From Lamellibrachia satsuma (taxonomy: Eukaryota; Annelida; Polychaeta; Sabellida; Siboglinidae): 64,000 bases of DNA. Where the stretch lies: the NCBI GenBank assembly GCA_033239005.1, contig BSQZ01000001.1, positions 3,383,501 to 3,447,500 of the forward strand, given 5' to 3'. The notes beneath the pieces were generated by a model. That model made no database searches, was not told where the DNA came from, and worked only from the letters and a program-made list of their open reading frames with translations. Position 1 is the first letter of the stretch, and every line of letters begins with the position of its first letter. A program made the position numbers and the translations under genes. Below are positions 27,801-41,099 of this stretch, in pieces.

Positions 27801-30800
27801 TGTTGTCTGACGAATCACCATCCTCATCTTCCTGATCCGACTCCAAGCTGTCATCATCACTGCTGTCCGACGATGACGATGATCCATGACTCCTTCTTGC
27901 ATTCCAGCCATCCTTTGGTGGGGTGATCTTTATGGAGATTGTCACTGGTGGACGGAGTGGTTCTGGTTCCCCATTAGGCTTGTTGTCACCCTGCATCTTG
28001 TCATCGCCACTACCACCCTGTTGTTCCGTACTGCTCTCAGCCTGTATGACAGGATCACATTGTCCACTCTCAGTGGCTGGTTCCAAAGGTATGCTCCTGC
28101 TCATTGCTTCTTCAGCAGTTACTTGTGAGTCCGCCCCACAACCAGCGTGTTGGTCAGAATACTCATCGGAGTCTCTAGGGCATGCGTCATCCAACTTGTC
28201 GCTCTCAGAGGCACCCCTATCAGACAGGGCCTTGGTGTCAGTACTCGCAATGGGTGTCCTTGGTGATGAAGCATCATTGCCGTCTTTCCCTTGCGACAGT
28301 GTCTTTGTCTTGCTCAAGGTAGATTCTGACCCTGTCTTGGTATCCTGGCCATGAGAATCAGATGAGCTGTCACTATGCTCAGCCTCCCCATCCCTATCCT
28401 CACCGGCAGTGTCTCCATTCACACAAGGGCTCAGTGTTGACTGCATTCCACAATCCTCTGGCATATCAACATCAAATTCACCATCACTCGCAACAGTATC
28501 ACGGGTCTTGTCTTCAGTACCAAAATTATTTGTTAGTTTCAATTTTCCCTCGGACGCTTTCAACGGTTCCCCTTCTTCAACCTTCTGCGCCCGCCCGTGT
28601 TTTTTGTGACGCAAGGCTTCCATGACAGCGTTCAGTTTTGTATGCATGTCTTCCACCTGGCTCGAGACGGAATCAATCCCAATATGATCTGCGTGCTTCA
28701 TCTCAGATGTGTCATTCTGGTCAGCTTTCCTCTTGCTAATGGGAGAAGCAAAACTGGAAATGTCCGATGCTTCGTTCATCTCGATATCACTCGACGAAAT
28801 TGCACCAACACCGTTCTTGTCCAAATGACCTTCTGTGTGACCGGAACTGGACAAACCTGTTGCCTCCGAGTTTACATTCATCACCACAGTGCCATTCTTC
28901 CCGAATCCGGTCTGAATCTCAGTATACCCTCCATCAGATGATTTGTGCTCCATCGAGCAATGTTCGCGTATGTCGTGCACATTCGTCATCATGCACGTGC
29001 AGTACGAACATTGGTACATCTTCTCGGGGCTGCTGCCACCAGATGGCACTATCGGTACTGCCTCGGCCACGCTTGCCCGCTCCTCCATGACGCAGGGATG
29101 ACTGTCGTAGGCATCCAGTGAGTGGCAGAAGAAGTCGCAAGTACGACTCTTGCAAAGGTATAGCTTTGCCTTCTTGTGGTCTATCCGCGCCTTCTCGCTG
29201 AAACAAATGAACCAGAACTCGCACGGGTGATGCTCAAGCAGATGTTCCTTCACAGAGCGTCGGTCATCACAACTAGCCTTGCAGTAGAAGCACAAATAGG
29301 GGTAGCCGTCTCCAGCATTCTTTGTGTCTTCAACTTGCAGCTTGGCCCTCTTACTGCTATCTGATTTGCTGACGTGCACGTGCTTCCGTTTTGTTCCTGT
29401 CGTCCGGTGCTCGTCCGACTTCGCCTTCCTGTTGTGACGGGTGATCACAGGCAGGAGGAACTTCATGTCTGCATGCATGCACTTCAGGTGGCTGACGAAA
29501 TCACGCGAGACATACGTCATGAAGTCACACGATAAAAGCGGGCACATGTAGAGCCGCGACTCCTTGCGGAAGAACCTTGCTTTGACATCCAGAACAACGG
29601 GGTCCCAGCGAGAGTGCTCATTGATCAGATGGTCTTTGATAGTCACCGGGTCGTATGACGATGGCAGGTCACAGTAGCGACACTTCAGTAGGAGTCGTGG
29701 TGTTGCAACGCCCCCTTTGAGGTCACCAATGAATTGCACGAGCACTGGGTCATTGGATGCACTGAAGATTCCGTCTGTTATACTGTCATCCTCAACGGTG
29801 CTATCAACACTTCCTGATGGCGTGTGCTTGAGTGATGCCGACCGCAGTGATGAACAACGTGTTGCGATCTTTGCAATTGGTTCGTTGTCGCTGCTACACT
29901 TTTCTTTTGGAGTCTCTGTCACCGTGTTACCGACGTGCAGTGGATTCTTGCCTATGTGTGCATACAGTGCTTCCTTCATCGGTGTGATGAACTGGCAGGA
30001 GAGCAGAGCACAAGGATACAGGAACTTTGAGCGCCTGCTGTTAGCTCTCAGGTCACACACTTTAATTTCATCTTCAGGATGGCGATACAGAATGTGCTGT
30101 TTAATGACAAGAGGGCGGAAAGTTTTGTAGATGCAATACGGGCACTTATATTTGCCCATCTCGGACGAATTTGGCAAGACCAACATTTCAGTGGTGTCCA
30201 CAAGAAGGCTGTTTTCATCAACTCCATCGTTGAGGTCCAGGTCATGATGGAGCGTTTCTCCTTTCTCCTCGAGGATCCTCTTGAGAGCTGCAAACTTAGG
30301 AAAGTCCTCTAGACGTACAAGATGCACGGAAGCTGTCTTCATATCGGCTTGGTTCACACTGCCCTCTGATGGTAACATTGGAGGACGCAGAACAACCTCT
30401 CCGCGCAGACTTTGTGGGTTACTCTCCGGGTGCACAAACTTGATGTGTGTACGTATGTCACCTCTAAAGACACTCGTTCTACTGCAACTCGGGCAAACAA
30501 ACACGTCTGTCGCGGCTTTTCGAATCTTGGCCTCCCGTACAGAACGAGGCCCTTGCAGTCGCTTAGCTGGCGTCGAATCAACCACAACATTGGCACACTT
30601 GAGTCGCTGCGATGCCGGGCCACTCAGCACACGGTATGGTCTGCGCCGCACCAGAAGCACCGGGCGGTGCGGGTGCTGGGATAACACATGCTTGTACGTG
30701 AAGATGCGGCGATTGCTGCGGTGCTCACAATACGGACAGCCCCATACTCGCTCCAGTGTGTGAGCAGTGATGTGCACACGCATGTGAGAGAAGGCGTGCT

Positions 30801-32993
30801 TGCCGCTAGTCTCATGCGAGCACTTGAGGCACCGGGCGATACCAGCCATGCGATCAATGCTGAAGTATTCCTGCCAGTCAACCTTCAGGTCATCGGGAAG
30901 CTCCGACAAGTGCACGATGTTGGCCTGCTCGGCCGCAGCACGCACCGACAACTGGCTGCTCCCTACGGCCACACCAGAGTCATCCGACTTCTCAGTCTTG
31001 GGTATTTTAGGGTCAGATATTCCCGACTGACTTGAGCTGCCCGATTGACTTGAGCGAACAGCTGAATCAATCTCGCTGATTTGCTTACGGATCATCTCAT
31101 TGCTGTGGTTTAGAAAGGCGATCATGCTGTCATATTTGGACAACTTGCGTGGCCTTGAAACTGACACAGTGCTGCTGCAGTCACTGTCTGTAGACAGAGA
31201 AGGTGACTGACTCACAATTTTCTCTGGCTTCCTCGCGTCACTCTCCATGCCAGTCCGACTCGCTAACGACTGCTTCCTACGAGACTTCACATCTGCTTCT
31301 GAACTGCTAATGTCGTGTTTAGCTGCTGCGCTTGCCTTGGCCACTTTGCTGGGCACATCTGAGGCGGCAGTGGATACAACACGTCGTCGAGTGATCATCA
31401 ACTTCTGACCTTTGTGCTTGGCCTGGACATGTGTGATAGCAGCGGAACGATCAAACGTGTGGAAAGAACTGCAGTAATAGCATCCCCATAGGGTAGCCTG
31501 GGTATCAATGTTTCCAGCACTAATCACTGGCATAACAGTATTCTCTGGCAAGGTGATATTTTTAGGCACAGGGGTTACCTTTTTTGGCACTGGCAGCATG
31601 TCTTTTGGTGTTGGTAGAGGTGGCGATTTTAACATGCTGGATGGTGACATGCATTGTCGACGCATTTTTAGCGTCTTCCCTACATGTGCACTTTTGATAT
31701 GAGTGACAAGCACTGACTGTTTCTCGACACGAAACGAGCAATAGAGACACTCCCATATGAGTCCCGGGGTGTCGGTGACGGAATCCACCGACGTACTGCT
31801 TGCCGTGTCACCGATCGTGTGCGTGGTTGCATGGTCGTACATGTCGTACAGTTCCTTGGTCATATACAGACAGATATCACATTCATACATCGTCTCCCGT
31901 TCACTGTACTCGTGGATTTTGTACGTGAAATAACTGCCATTCTTGCTGTGATCCTCTGTAGTGTGATCAGATGGCGGCGGTGATGGAACGGCTGCATCTG
32001 TTGTGGTCAGTTCAGACGCCTGGCAAGGTTGGCGCGTTGACACCACTGCTGGTTTGGCTGTCACCAGTGATTGTGACAGCACCGCTGATGTCGCCGTAAC
32101 ATTTGCCATCGTGCTGGTCACCACTATTGATTTGACAACACCCAGTGTTGACGGCACAGTAGACACTTGTGACACAGTCACATCGACACCGTTAGCAGCG
32201 TCTGCTGTCGACAGTCCGACATTTATCTGTGCATTGATTGTGCTGTGTAAATCCACTGCAAACTGGATGTGTTTCTTCTGTTTATGTGTCATAACCTCGT
32301 GGCGTGTGAAAGCCTTGTAGGGACAATGGTTGCAGGTGAAGATGTGAGTTGCCAGGTGGTTACTCAGAGTCGTGTAGTTTTCGCTCTTGAAGAAGCAAAA
32401 GTTACAAAGGTATTCCTTTTTCTTGGCCACCACACTGCCATCTTGCGGCGACTTACAGTTGTACACGAGACCACAGACAACGTTGTTCGGATCGGCCTTG
32501 CACCCCGCCACGCTGTCGGACTTGTGTGGCGTCACTGCCGACTGGCTGATATAGACCGGGGTTGTTCGTGTTGCAGTCGTGGCAATCGATGGCACCAGAA
32601 ACACAGGGCGTGGAGTAGTGCCACCTGGCTGCTGAAGCACGGTGCCTTGCAGTGTCTTCGTAGCTACAGTCTTCACAGGCACCTGGTGGTTCAACAGTGT
32701 TGGGCTGGCACTGGCAACAGACGTTGTGACTGGTACTGCCACCTGCTGTCTTACGAGGGCTGTGGTTTGAGACATTGGTTTCTTCATGATGTACGTGACA
32801 GCTGGACGGACCTTTGTGCCTGCGACGACCGATGTCGGCATGGCCGATGTAGATGGCGCCAATGAACATGCCGAGTTGCCTGGCGCTATGATCTGTAGCT
32901 GCGGTATCTGTGTCTTGGAGACGGATGTCCCTGCTTCATAGCCTGTGTCCACTGGTTCACACTTGATGGTACTTGGCATCACTGAACCATCAC
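27772..32993 (-). CDS. Large multi-C2H2 zinc-finger protein, main exon
   Basis: A single open exon of 5222 nt; on the - strand it begins after attatag (32994-33000) and stops at 27772. I count about 15 widely spaced C2H2-type fingers, for example YLCNFCFF..H..H, FTCNHCPYKAFTRHEVMTHK, WECLYCSF, WGCPYCEHRS, YKCPYCIYKTF, YLCFYCKA and YQCSYCTC, several with non-canonical spacing (YPCALLSC, YMCPLLSC). The N-terminus has a SUMO-type motif (IKCEPVD) and a Thr/Val/Pro-rich region. The C-terminal 350 residues are acidic and Ser-rich, ending in a run of Ser/Asp/Glu. This is probably a nuclear DNA- or chromatin-binding regulator. I do not recognise the orthologue; the layout recalls large scattered-finger proteins such as ZNF462, but that is only an analogy. 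Confidence 0.92.
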
Positions 32994-34605
32994 CTATAAT
33001 AACACAACAGTAACATACTTGATACTAGTACAACTTCTCAAACTGGCACCACCAGACGCTGCCCGTGCCGCTTCTGGTGCATAATAGTACGACTAAATCG
33101 CGTGAGATTGTCGACAGAAGTACAACACGTTAATTTGTACAAATATTTTGCCATGCACTGAAACAATCGTGTATTTATGCATTCTTATTATTCAAACCGC
33201 AGATACGCCTACCAGTATTTTTTGCATTCCAATGTTAGTGTTCTGATTTCTGTTTAATACCAGTAACAGTTATTGTTGGTACAATGTATTCTTTGCTGAA
33301 TCACTATTTCTTTCCAATGTGATGCATTGTGTTTATACACAGCTGTCGTCTAGCAATCAAAAACATGATATTCTGGGTAAATTGCCCAGATGTTCCGTCC
33401 TTAGAGTCACAAGACACAAAAGTAAAATCTCACTAATAACTTTCCTTTTATATTGTGTTGGTGTGAAGTTACCCCTTTAAATTATCATCAGATCAATCGC
33501 CCAAAACACTGACTTGTTGTATTTTGTTAGAAACAGTCGAAATTGGCAAGCTAGCGAAATCCTGTGTTTACCGGCTACAGAGGAGGCAGGGCTTAATGAT
33601 CCAACCACGTTAATGTATGCAAAACCAAATGATGTCAACATCTTCAAAAACAACTATTATGACAGAAAAATTTTATGGTATTATTGATAAGGTAGTACTA
33701 ATACATTTTAGCTGTATACACATGAAACAGTTCATAGTAAGATGATTACAGTAATCACTGCCTTCACGGAGTCTCTGTCACGTCGGCTGGTAGCCAGAAA
33801 ATATGGAATTGGTGCACGGTGAATCACAATATAAAAATCAAGTGGCACGGGATGTGTGCATTCCCAAATCTATGCTTTGAGATTGGTTGAAAGACAAAGT
33901 GAAACAATTACTGATTGTACCTATTGTCGTTTCTAATGTTTAATCAACATTCACACGGCATGTGTCAACTGATGATATATGTTTCCGACTGTTCATCTCC
34001 ACATTTCTTAGCAGAGAACAATCTAAACATCATTATACAGAGCACAACTGAACGCTATTTGCCGTACCACCCATTCCGTGCCGGGTGATATGCTGGCTCA
34101 GTGAATTGTCAGTTGCCATGGAAGTTGTTTATAAGTGACAAGCGCTGACATTTCAAAGCTCCGCCTCTTCCAGCGACGTCTAGTTTTGTAAACATCGAAA
34201 TGTTGATTTCAAAATTGCTTATACTTCATTTAGGCGGTCTGTGTTATGTTAGAATATATTGTTTATACTATATAACTTGATTTTACGATAAAAACGAGCA
34301 GACCATGTCACTTTAAAATGCTCAGTTTTTATAGAAATTCTGATGAATCAAACTTAAGACTTTGATACTGGTATTGTGATGTTGGCTTTATTTTTTATTG
34401 TAAAGACAAAAACAAATTAACATGGGTTATTTGTGCCTGTGTAATACTGTTCAACATGCTTTTCAACTTTATTTGGTGACTTTTTATCGATCTAACGTCA
34501 ACAATTGTCGATCAGAGCAGCGTAACACATGAATTCACTATTTTAAATCAACTGTTTCCAAAGTCATCCACAAATTATGGTTTGGGACTATTCTCCTGGC
34601 TATTC
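32994..34605. other. Intron of the zinc-finger gene, no feature recognised
   Basis: AT-rich single-copy-looking sequence between the two coding exons, upstream of the transposon at 34612. No open frame, tandem repeat or RNA gene seen. Confidence 0.5.
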
Positions 34606-34611
34606 GTTAAA

Positions 34612-36610
34612 CAGGGTTTTTGTTAAGAGCCGAGAGCCGGGTAATATTCCAGGCTATAGCGGTCCATGTACCCGGCTATCATAGAGGAAGACCGATTTTT
34701 ATTATTCATCGCGTCGGCTAATGACCGACACACTTTTGCAATAAACATTGCAGCGTCGACGTCCCATAGACAGGTCAGCAATCGTTGATGATCACGACAT
34801 GTGGCAGCAAAACAGCGCCGGTCAATGAATGTCATTTTGTGTTGATAAATGTTTTTAAATCATTCGCACAAACATTTTACACATCGCCAAAGCATATTTA
34901 CTTCCACCAATTCGTAGTGGTTCGTAGTTAGTAGACAGTCCGCCAAATGATCGGCAACTATGTCACGCGTAGCGGACAGATCGGCAACCATGCTGTTGCG
35001 GCGCAGGCGACTTGGGTACTTGTCTTAACAGAGGGTACATGATTTTTGCTTATGAAAGACATTAGACAATGTCCACAAGGCCTCACCCCCTGTAGTTGCA
35101 TAATCTGTCTTGGAAAGGAAAGCATGCTGTGTGTCTGTGACTGTAGCAGTGCTAATTATTGTTTGCTGAGAGGGTGGATTAGCACCTGTCTACTCTATGA
35201 GTCTCCAACCAGACTGCAAACTGGTACAGTATTAAACAATTGTCACCAAGACTGTCTCACTTGAGTCAACATACTGAATTGGTAACAACTAGCACAAGCT
35301 CTAAGTGGACTTTAACTCAGGGCTTCTGAAAAGATACTTCCTCTTGAAGACAAGTTTGTGTGACATCACTGCATTCAGAAAGCTCAAACATACAGTGTCA
35401 TAAAACATTTGACTATCAGGCTATCTGGTGACAATACAACTACAAAAGTGTGCGCACATTGTGCTTTTGTATTAAAAAACATACAAAACTTTGTTGATCA
35501 ATTAGTTGTGTTAAATTCATATAAATCAGCGATTAAAAAAATCGGAAATTAAAAAAAATCATAAATCAATGATTTTTTTTGCTGTGATTTTAATCATGAA
35601 TTAAATCAAACAACCTTGGCCTAGGCCCTATGACTAGGTCATAGACTAGTACATAATATAATTTGTGTAGTTCGATAGATAATAGTAATTTTTTCATTAA
35701 AAACAACTTTTCTAACAATTTGTTTGCACTGCAACGATGACATAATTGTTAGTGATATACGTATCTTAGGCAAACATTTCTTCTGATTTTTGTGAAAACG
35801 ACATATTATATTATGCATAGTGACTGGCTCGACGCAACAATTCTTGCCTACTTGCCTGATTCATATTGTTTATGACGTTGATTATTTGGTAACTTAGTGT
35901 CACTTGCTTCCTTTTGAAAAAAATGCGTGACAAAGAAGCAAGTACTATCAAATCAACCTTGAATAACCCCCTTAACAAACACCAAAGCAGAACAGTTATG
36001 TGACAAATTGTGGCAAACGATGTACATTTTAACAATTATTAAGTTTCTTTGTTTGTTTTTTTTTCAATTTGGAAAAGCACAAAGTTCGGACATACGACCA
36101 TTTCCAATGTTCATGTCAACAAAGTACTATTAGTAACCTTTGCTATTTGTTGCTGTGCGATAATTCGTAATATTTTCATTAATTTGTTATTGTTAATGTG
36201 TATGGACATTATTGGCCTATTTTGGGTGTTGAAATTCATAAAATATCAGAAAAGTCAAAATTTAAGGTTGTATTATTCTTAAAGTATAGTAACTACATTC
36301 CTAGTGAACCAAGAGGTTACTACCAGTATCTGTGACAACATATGATAACAAAATGGACACAACAATTAAACACAGGCTGCTGAAATCACTCTGGGAAATT
36401 AAAGCGATATTTTTTTATTTTCGCGCACACATTGTCCTGCTTATTTTACATCCTAAAATGCAGGTACAATTACATTATATATATATAAGTTCCTGATGTA
36501 TCCACAGTGGTCTGTGATCTGTAATGACTCGGCCACAAGCTGAGCATGATAAGTGGTCCCCGCTTTGGGGTTTGTGGTCCCTGCTATAGCCACACTTAAC
36601 AAAAACCCTG
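34612..36610. mobile_element. DNA transposon with 16-bp terminal inverted repeats and 6-bp target duplication
   Basis: Perfect inverted ends cagggtttttgttaag (34612-34627) and cttaacaaaaaccctg (36595-36610), flanked on both sides by gttaaa (34606-34611 and 36611-36616). Subterminal regions also pair loosely (gctatagc near both ends). 1999 bp, no recognisable transposase; it contains a 250-bp segment shared with 11.8-12.0 kb. The superfamily is undetermined. Lies in the intron of the zinc-finger gene. Confidence 0.82.
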
Positions 36611-36689
36611 GTTAAATGTTATATTAAACTATCACAATAGTAACAAGTAAGCCGTATTGAATGTGACAGAACATCCTGTCTGCACCTAC

Positions 36690-36824
36690 CTGCTGGTGGT
36701 GTACTGATGTCTGAGGCATTGGTTGGAGAGAACACCTGTACGCCATTGATAATGACTGGGTTGTGGGGAGCAATCACGTGGTTGACAGTGCTCGCCATCA
36801 CAGTGTCACCCTCATTGTCCTGCA
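36690..36824 (-). CDS. Zinc-finger protein, upstream coding exon
   Basis: On the - strand the exon lies between ctttcgcag and gtaggt. It encodes QDNEGDTVMASTVNHVIAPH, then NPVIINGVQVFSPTNASDI and STPPAG, and joins in phase (split Gly codon) to GDGSVMPSTIKCEP of the main exon. The only in-frame ATG inside has a strong context (gtgATGg) and gives a 1776-aa protein. Alternatively the exon's first two bases (tg) complete a start codon split across an intron if the previous exon ends in a. The 3.7 kb intron downstream contains a 2.0 kb transposon. Confidence 0.8.
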
Positions 36825-38900
36825 CTGCGAAAGATAAAAGACAGGATGAAACTATTGGAACAGTGACCCATCTACTCTAGGCAGACCTGGGGTCAATTCT
36901 GAATTGATTCAATAAACAAATCAGCATTGAATCTGAATTGAAAAAACATCAAAACACATTGAATTGGAATTGAAATCTACAAGGTGAATTGAATTGAATG
37001 AACTGATCAATTCATATAAAATGGTAGATTTGTTTTATAAACTTACGCATATAAACATCAAAATATGTTATAATTTTGTTACTCATTTTTATTTTAACCC
37101 TTTAGTATAAGAATGACTTCCACCTAAAATAGTAGGGTGCCATGAGCTTATTATCAAGTCAACAGAGGTTATAGCACCTGCTCAAAGTAAACTTGTATAA
37201 TTGGTGTGCTACAGATATCTGAAACCCTGCCCTTTGTGGGGCAACACAACAAGAGGGAATAATTGGCTTAATAAGCAGGTATTTTATGAAGCCATAAACT
37301 TAAAAGTCTACAGCTCTTTCCTTGTTGTTAGAATAATGGTGTAGCCATTGTCAGTGCATTGTGTACTGGTCTCTTTTCTGACTGTTACTTGGGTACCATT
37401 TCACTAACATTCTCTTAAGCACGATTTTGACTTTAGAAATAGATTTTGCTCCTTAGCTATGATTGAAAATTAGCTCGAAAATTATGGCTTTTGTCTAGAG
37501 CGTCTATTTTACAGCACTGATGTTGACAAGTCATCATGTGCACTGTTTTACAGCATAGCAGAGGTCACGGTTGTTTGCGAAACGTTTGCGATTAAATTTT
37601 GAGCAATTTTTTTAGCTGTGTCTAACCAAAATATGTACACTCTAACCTTCATATTGGTACAGTACACTCAACGACAAAACTTCAGTTGAGGTTGTTGGCG
37701 CTCTCTGCGAGCTGTGTTACTGAAAACTGTCAAAACTTCACTTAGTTCAATAGTGTCCTCTGTGACACAGCATCTTCTTTTTAAAATTATATTTTTTCTC
37801 TTCACCCAGTGAGCAAATCAGTCAAATGTAGTTGAAAAGTGTTTGATGGATCATATTAGCAGCCACTTTTGGACTTATCTATTTATTTTGCCCAATTGTG
37901 CACACCATGGAGCTTATGATGGAAATTTTTATCATTAGTTTATGATGGATTTTATGAGCATCTTAGTGAAACGCATTTTGAAAATGCTCTTAAAAATGTG
38001 AAACGGTCCCCAGATATGGTAATAGTTGGAACAAGATGCAAATTATTTTTTTGTAAGCTTGCAGTTATATATTTAATATTAATATATTATTATGTATCAT
38101 TTTAGGATCAAATACTATTGCTATTACTTTTGAACAAATCAATAAAATAGTTATTGTACTGAAGATTGGTGGTTGATTAGATGGTGCTTTTAACTTTAAC
38201 TGGGTAGTGTTTGCAAGTTATGTTGTGAACTATATATATTATGTTAGTTGCAAATAAATAGAATGTGGACCCCCTTGGAAAATTCACAGTGCAATATCGA
38301 TAAGATAATATATTGCAGTTTGGAACTTCACTGATATAACCATAAGGTTTTGAGTGTTATATTCAGCTTATTATTCTTCTGTATACAAACTGGTAGAAAA
38401 CATTACTGAAATAATCATAAAGTTTTAAAGTTACATAAGTATTTATTGTCAAAAATATGTACTTTTTCCGTAAAAAAATCCACTTTTATTAAAATGCTTT
38501 TTACCAGTTTTGTACTGAAGACGGTTTTGTAAGAATTATAATGATACCTTTGTTCAACAAAGAACGGCATTGATTTTCAATTCCCCATATTTATTAGAAA
38601 TGGTCGTCATTTTGTTTGTTACCATGGAAATGGGGTATGACCGTTCGCCTACGCAGCTGTCAAGTCTTGGCTAACTATACATGAATCCAACCATTTTTGT
38701 TTTCAGCCATAACACCAACTAGAGCAAAAACAGGCTTTTGACAGTAAGAGAATATAAAATTTTTTTTAAATGATTGGGATTGAATACTAAATTACTATAT
38801 GAGATGCAAACATTCATCAGGAAAATGTAAAATATAGCGTGACTAAAATATCAAAAAAAGGTATGTCTTGATTTGAGCAGTTGCGAAATCATAATAAAAT
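36825..38900. other. Probable first intron of the zinc-finger gene
   Basis: AT-rich; contains an AATTC/GAATT-rich repeat remnant at 36890-37010. Nothing else recognised. Confidence 0.45.
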
Positions 38901-38904
38901 AACA

Positions 38905-41023
38905 GGGGCATTCCATCTCAGATCAACCAAGGCATGTTGCACTCACATTTTTGAATTCAACCAAAAGTTTACCTATTAATCCACAGGTCAATATAACTAA
39001 ACATGTCAAACCATAGGGCTGTAGCTTAAATAGTTTTTAGTTATGACCATTTCAAAATTGACGGATTCTGTCATTGTGCCAATTTTCGGAAATCATTAAG
39101 ATTTCTTGTTCTACTTAAGATACCAATAATGCAAAAACTATATATTTGTACAGATTGTCTATGCAAAATTTTAAAATGAAAGGGGGAAGGACAATGGGTA
39201 TGCCAGGTGCATAATATTTCTGAAAATAATTTCAGCAGCTTCTATTTCATTGTTGCTACAATACGTCAAAATGGCAACCCTCTATTGTCATTCTACTGGC
39301 AATAATCTTTTAGTTTAGTACCTATCTACTTAATATATTTTCAGAATAATTAAATCTTAAACTTTAATTTTTTATATATTTTTACAGTTTTGACACCCAA
39401 AATGAGAATGTGGGACAAGTCCAATGGCCACCATTTCTTTCATTACGCATAGTCCTTTATTAGATAAACAACATATTTAAATTTCATGATGTTGTTCTGC
39501 CATTTTTATTTTGGATATTTTTTTGTAAATTTTGGAGAAAACGCCATTACACAGAACAGCGATTTTTCAGCTTCAGCATAAACTACTGATTGAATTGTTC
39601 TGAAAATATAGTATGCATACTTACTAAACTAAAACATTATTGCTAGTATCCATGACAATGGAGGGTTGCAATTTGGACTTTGAAAAAGAGGCTGCTTAAA
39701 TCATTTTAAGAAATAATATAAAAAATTTGTGAGTCCACTGGTTGGTAGGATCTGAAGTTATTTATGGAGTAGTGAGGACTGGCTGCAGAATGCGGAGACT
39801 GTGGTCTAGTCGACTCTGGAAGGACTCCAGTGAATGGGCTGAGGAGATAGAGGTTGGGAGGTGGTTCCACTCAGACACTGTACGGGGGAAGAAAGAGTGA
39901 AAGACGGCAGGTGTTGGATCTGTCCCTGATGCAGGCATTGTGCTCCTCTAGTCCTTGGGTCAGTGTATGGAAGAAATTTGCTGGGTTGATGTCTACGAGG
40001 CCTTTGTTGATTTTGTAGAGCATCTCCAGGCGGATATGTCGTCTTCGATGTTTTAGGCCTGTCCATTTCAGATTTTCGAGCATAGACATTACGCTGCCTG
40101 GTGATCTGTCTGTGTAGTTGTTGTTCACATACCTGGCTGTTCGGCGTTGGACTTTTTCAAGGAGTTGGGCATCCTTTTGCTTGTGCAGATCCCAGACAGC
40201 TGAAGTGTACTCCAATGTGGGGCATACCATTGTGGTGTAGGTTGCAGACTTGACTTTATGGGTACACATTCTGAAGTTTCTTCGCAGGAATCCCACTATC
40301 CAGTTTCCTCTTGCCGATACATCCTCTACATGGGTGGACCAGGAGAGATCACTACTGATGTTGATGTCCAAGAATTTGCTGATGCTTCTCCTTTCCAGTG
40401 TCTGACCATGGTGAGAGTAGCTGGATGTTAGGGTTTCTTTTCGTTTGTTGGGCATGATCCGGATGACGTTGCATTTGCTCGTGTTGAAGGTCATTGCCTA
40501 TTGTGTTCCCATTCTTCCAGTGAGTCAAGGTCTTCTTGAAGGTGGGCCTGGTCTTGGTGGTCCTTAATTCTTCTTTAGAGAAAGCTGTCATCTGCGAAGA
40601 GTCTGGCACTGGAATGTCGGACTGCATCAGGTAAGTCGTTGATATAGGTCAGAAAGACCTATTGTTGGAGAACTAATATACTGAAGTGGAACTATAGCAT
40701 GCCTGTTAGTGCTACTATCTACATATAATGGAGAATAAGCATGCCAAATCTCAGAGTTCTTGCACAAATAGTGTTTGAGTTATTGGTATTTTAAGCAGAA
40801 AAAGAAATCTTCATGATTTCCGAAAATTGGCAAAATGACAGAATCCGCCAAATTTTAAATTATCATACCTCAGAAACTATTCCAGCTACAGCCCTATGTT
40901 TATCGTATGACATGTGTGGTTATATTGATCTGGCACTGTGGATCAATAGGTAAAATTTTGGTTGAATTCTAAAATATGAGTGCAACAAGATTTTATTTTG
41001 TTTGATTTGCGATGGAATGCCCC
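38905..41023. mobile_element. Element with long terminal inverted repeats, carrying a nested LINE
   Basis: Left end starts ggggcattccatc (38905) and the right end finishes gatggaatgcccc (41023). Homology between the inverted arms continues for roughly 250 bp (38905 to about 39170 against about 40740 to 41023). Both sides are flanked by aaca. A second inner inverted pair (ggcaaccctctattgtca near 39275 against its complement near 39660) lies inside. The centre is occupied by a LINE fragment (39735-40670). Confidence 0.75.
39735..40670 (-). mobile_element. Jockey-like LINE RT fragment
   Basis: On the - strand: TYINDLPDAVRHSSARLFAD, DS (catalytic motif), then FNTSKCNVIRIMPNKRKE, KFLDINISSDLSWSTHVEDV, CPTLEYTSAVWDLHKQKDAQ and finally RTVSEWNHLPTSISSAHSLE and a stop. 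Frame breaks occur near 40500 and 39870. A different family from the CR1-like copies. Truncated at both ends within the larger inverted-repeat element. Confidence 0.85.
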
Positions 41024-41099
41024 AACAATTAAATCATAAAAATCACCTACTTTTTATAACTGAAAACGTTCACGAACATCGCTAGTTAGTAACTAACAT

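Noticed and set aside
27435..27911. 158-residue - strand frame overlapping the end of the zinc-finger gene
   Set aside because: Out-of-frame reading of the acidic tail and its tandem copies (MVDTRRTMTTVT repeats).
34623..34835. 70-residue - frame at the left end of the 34.6 kb transposon as a transposase remnant
   Set aside because: No DDE, zinc-finger or other transposase motif is visible; too short to call.
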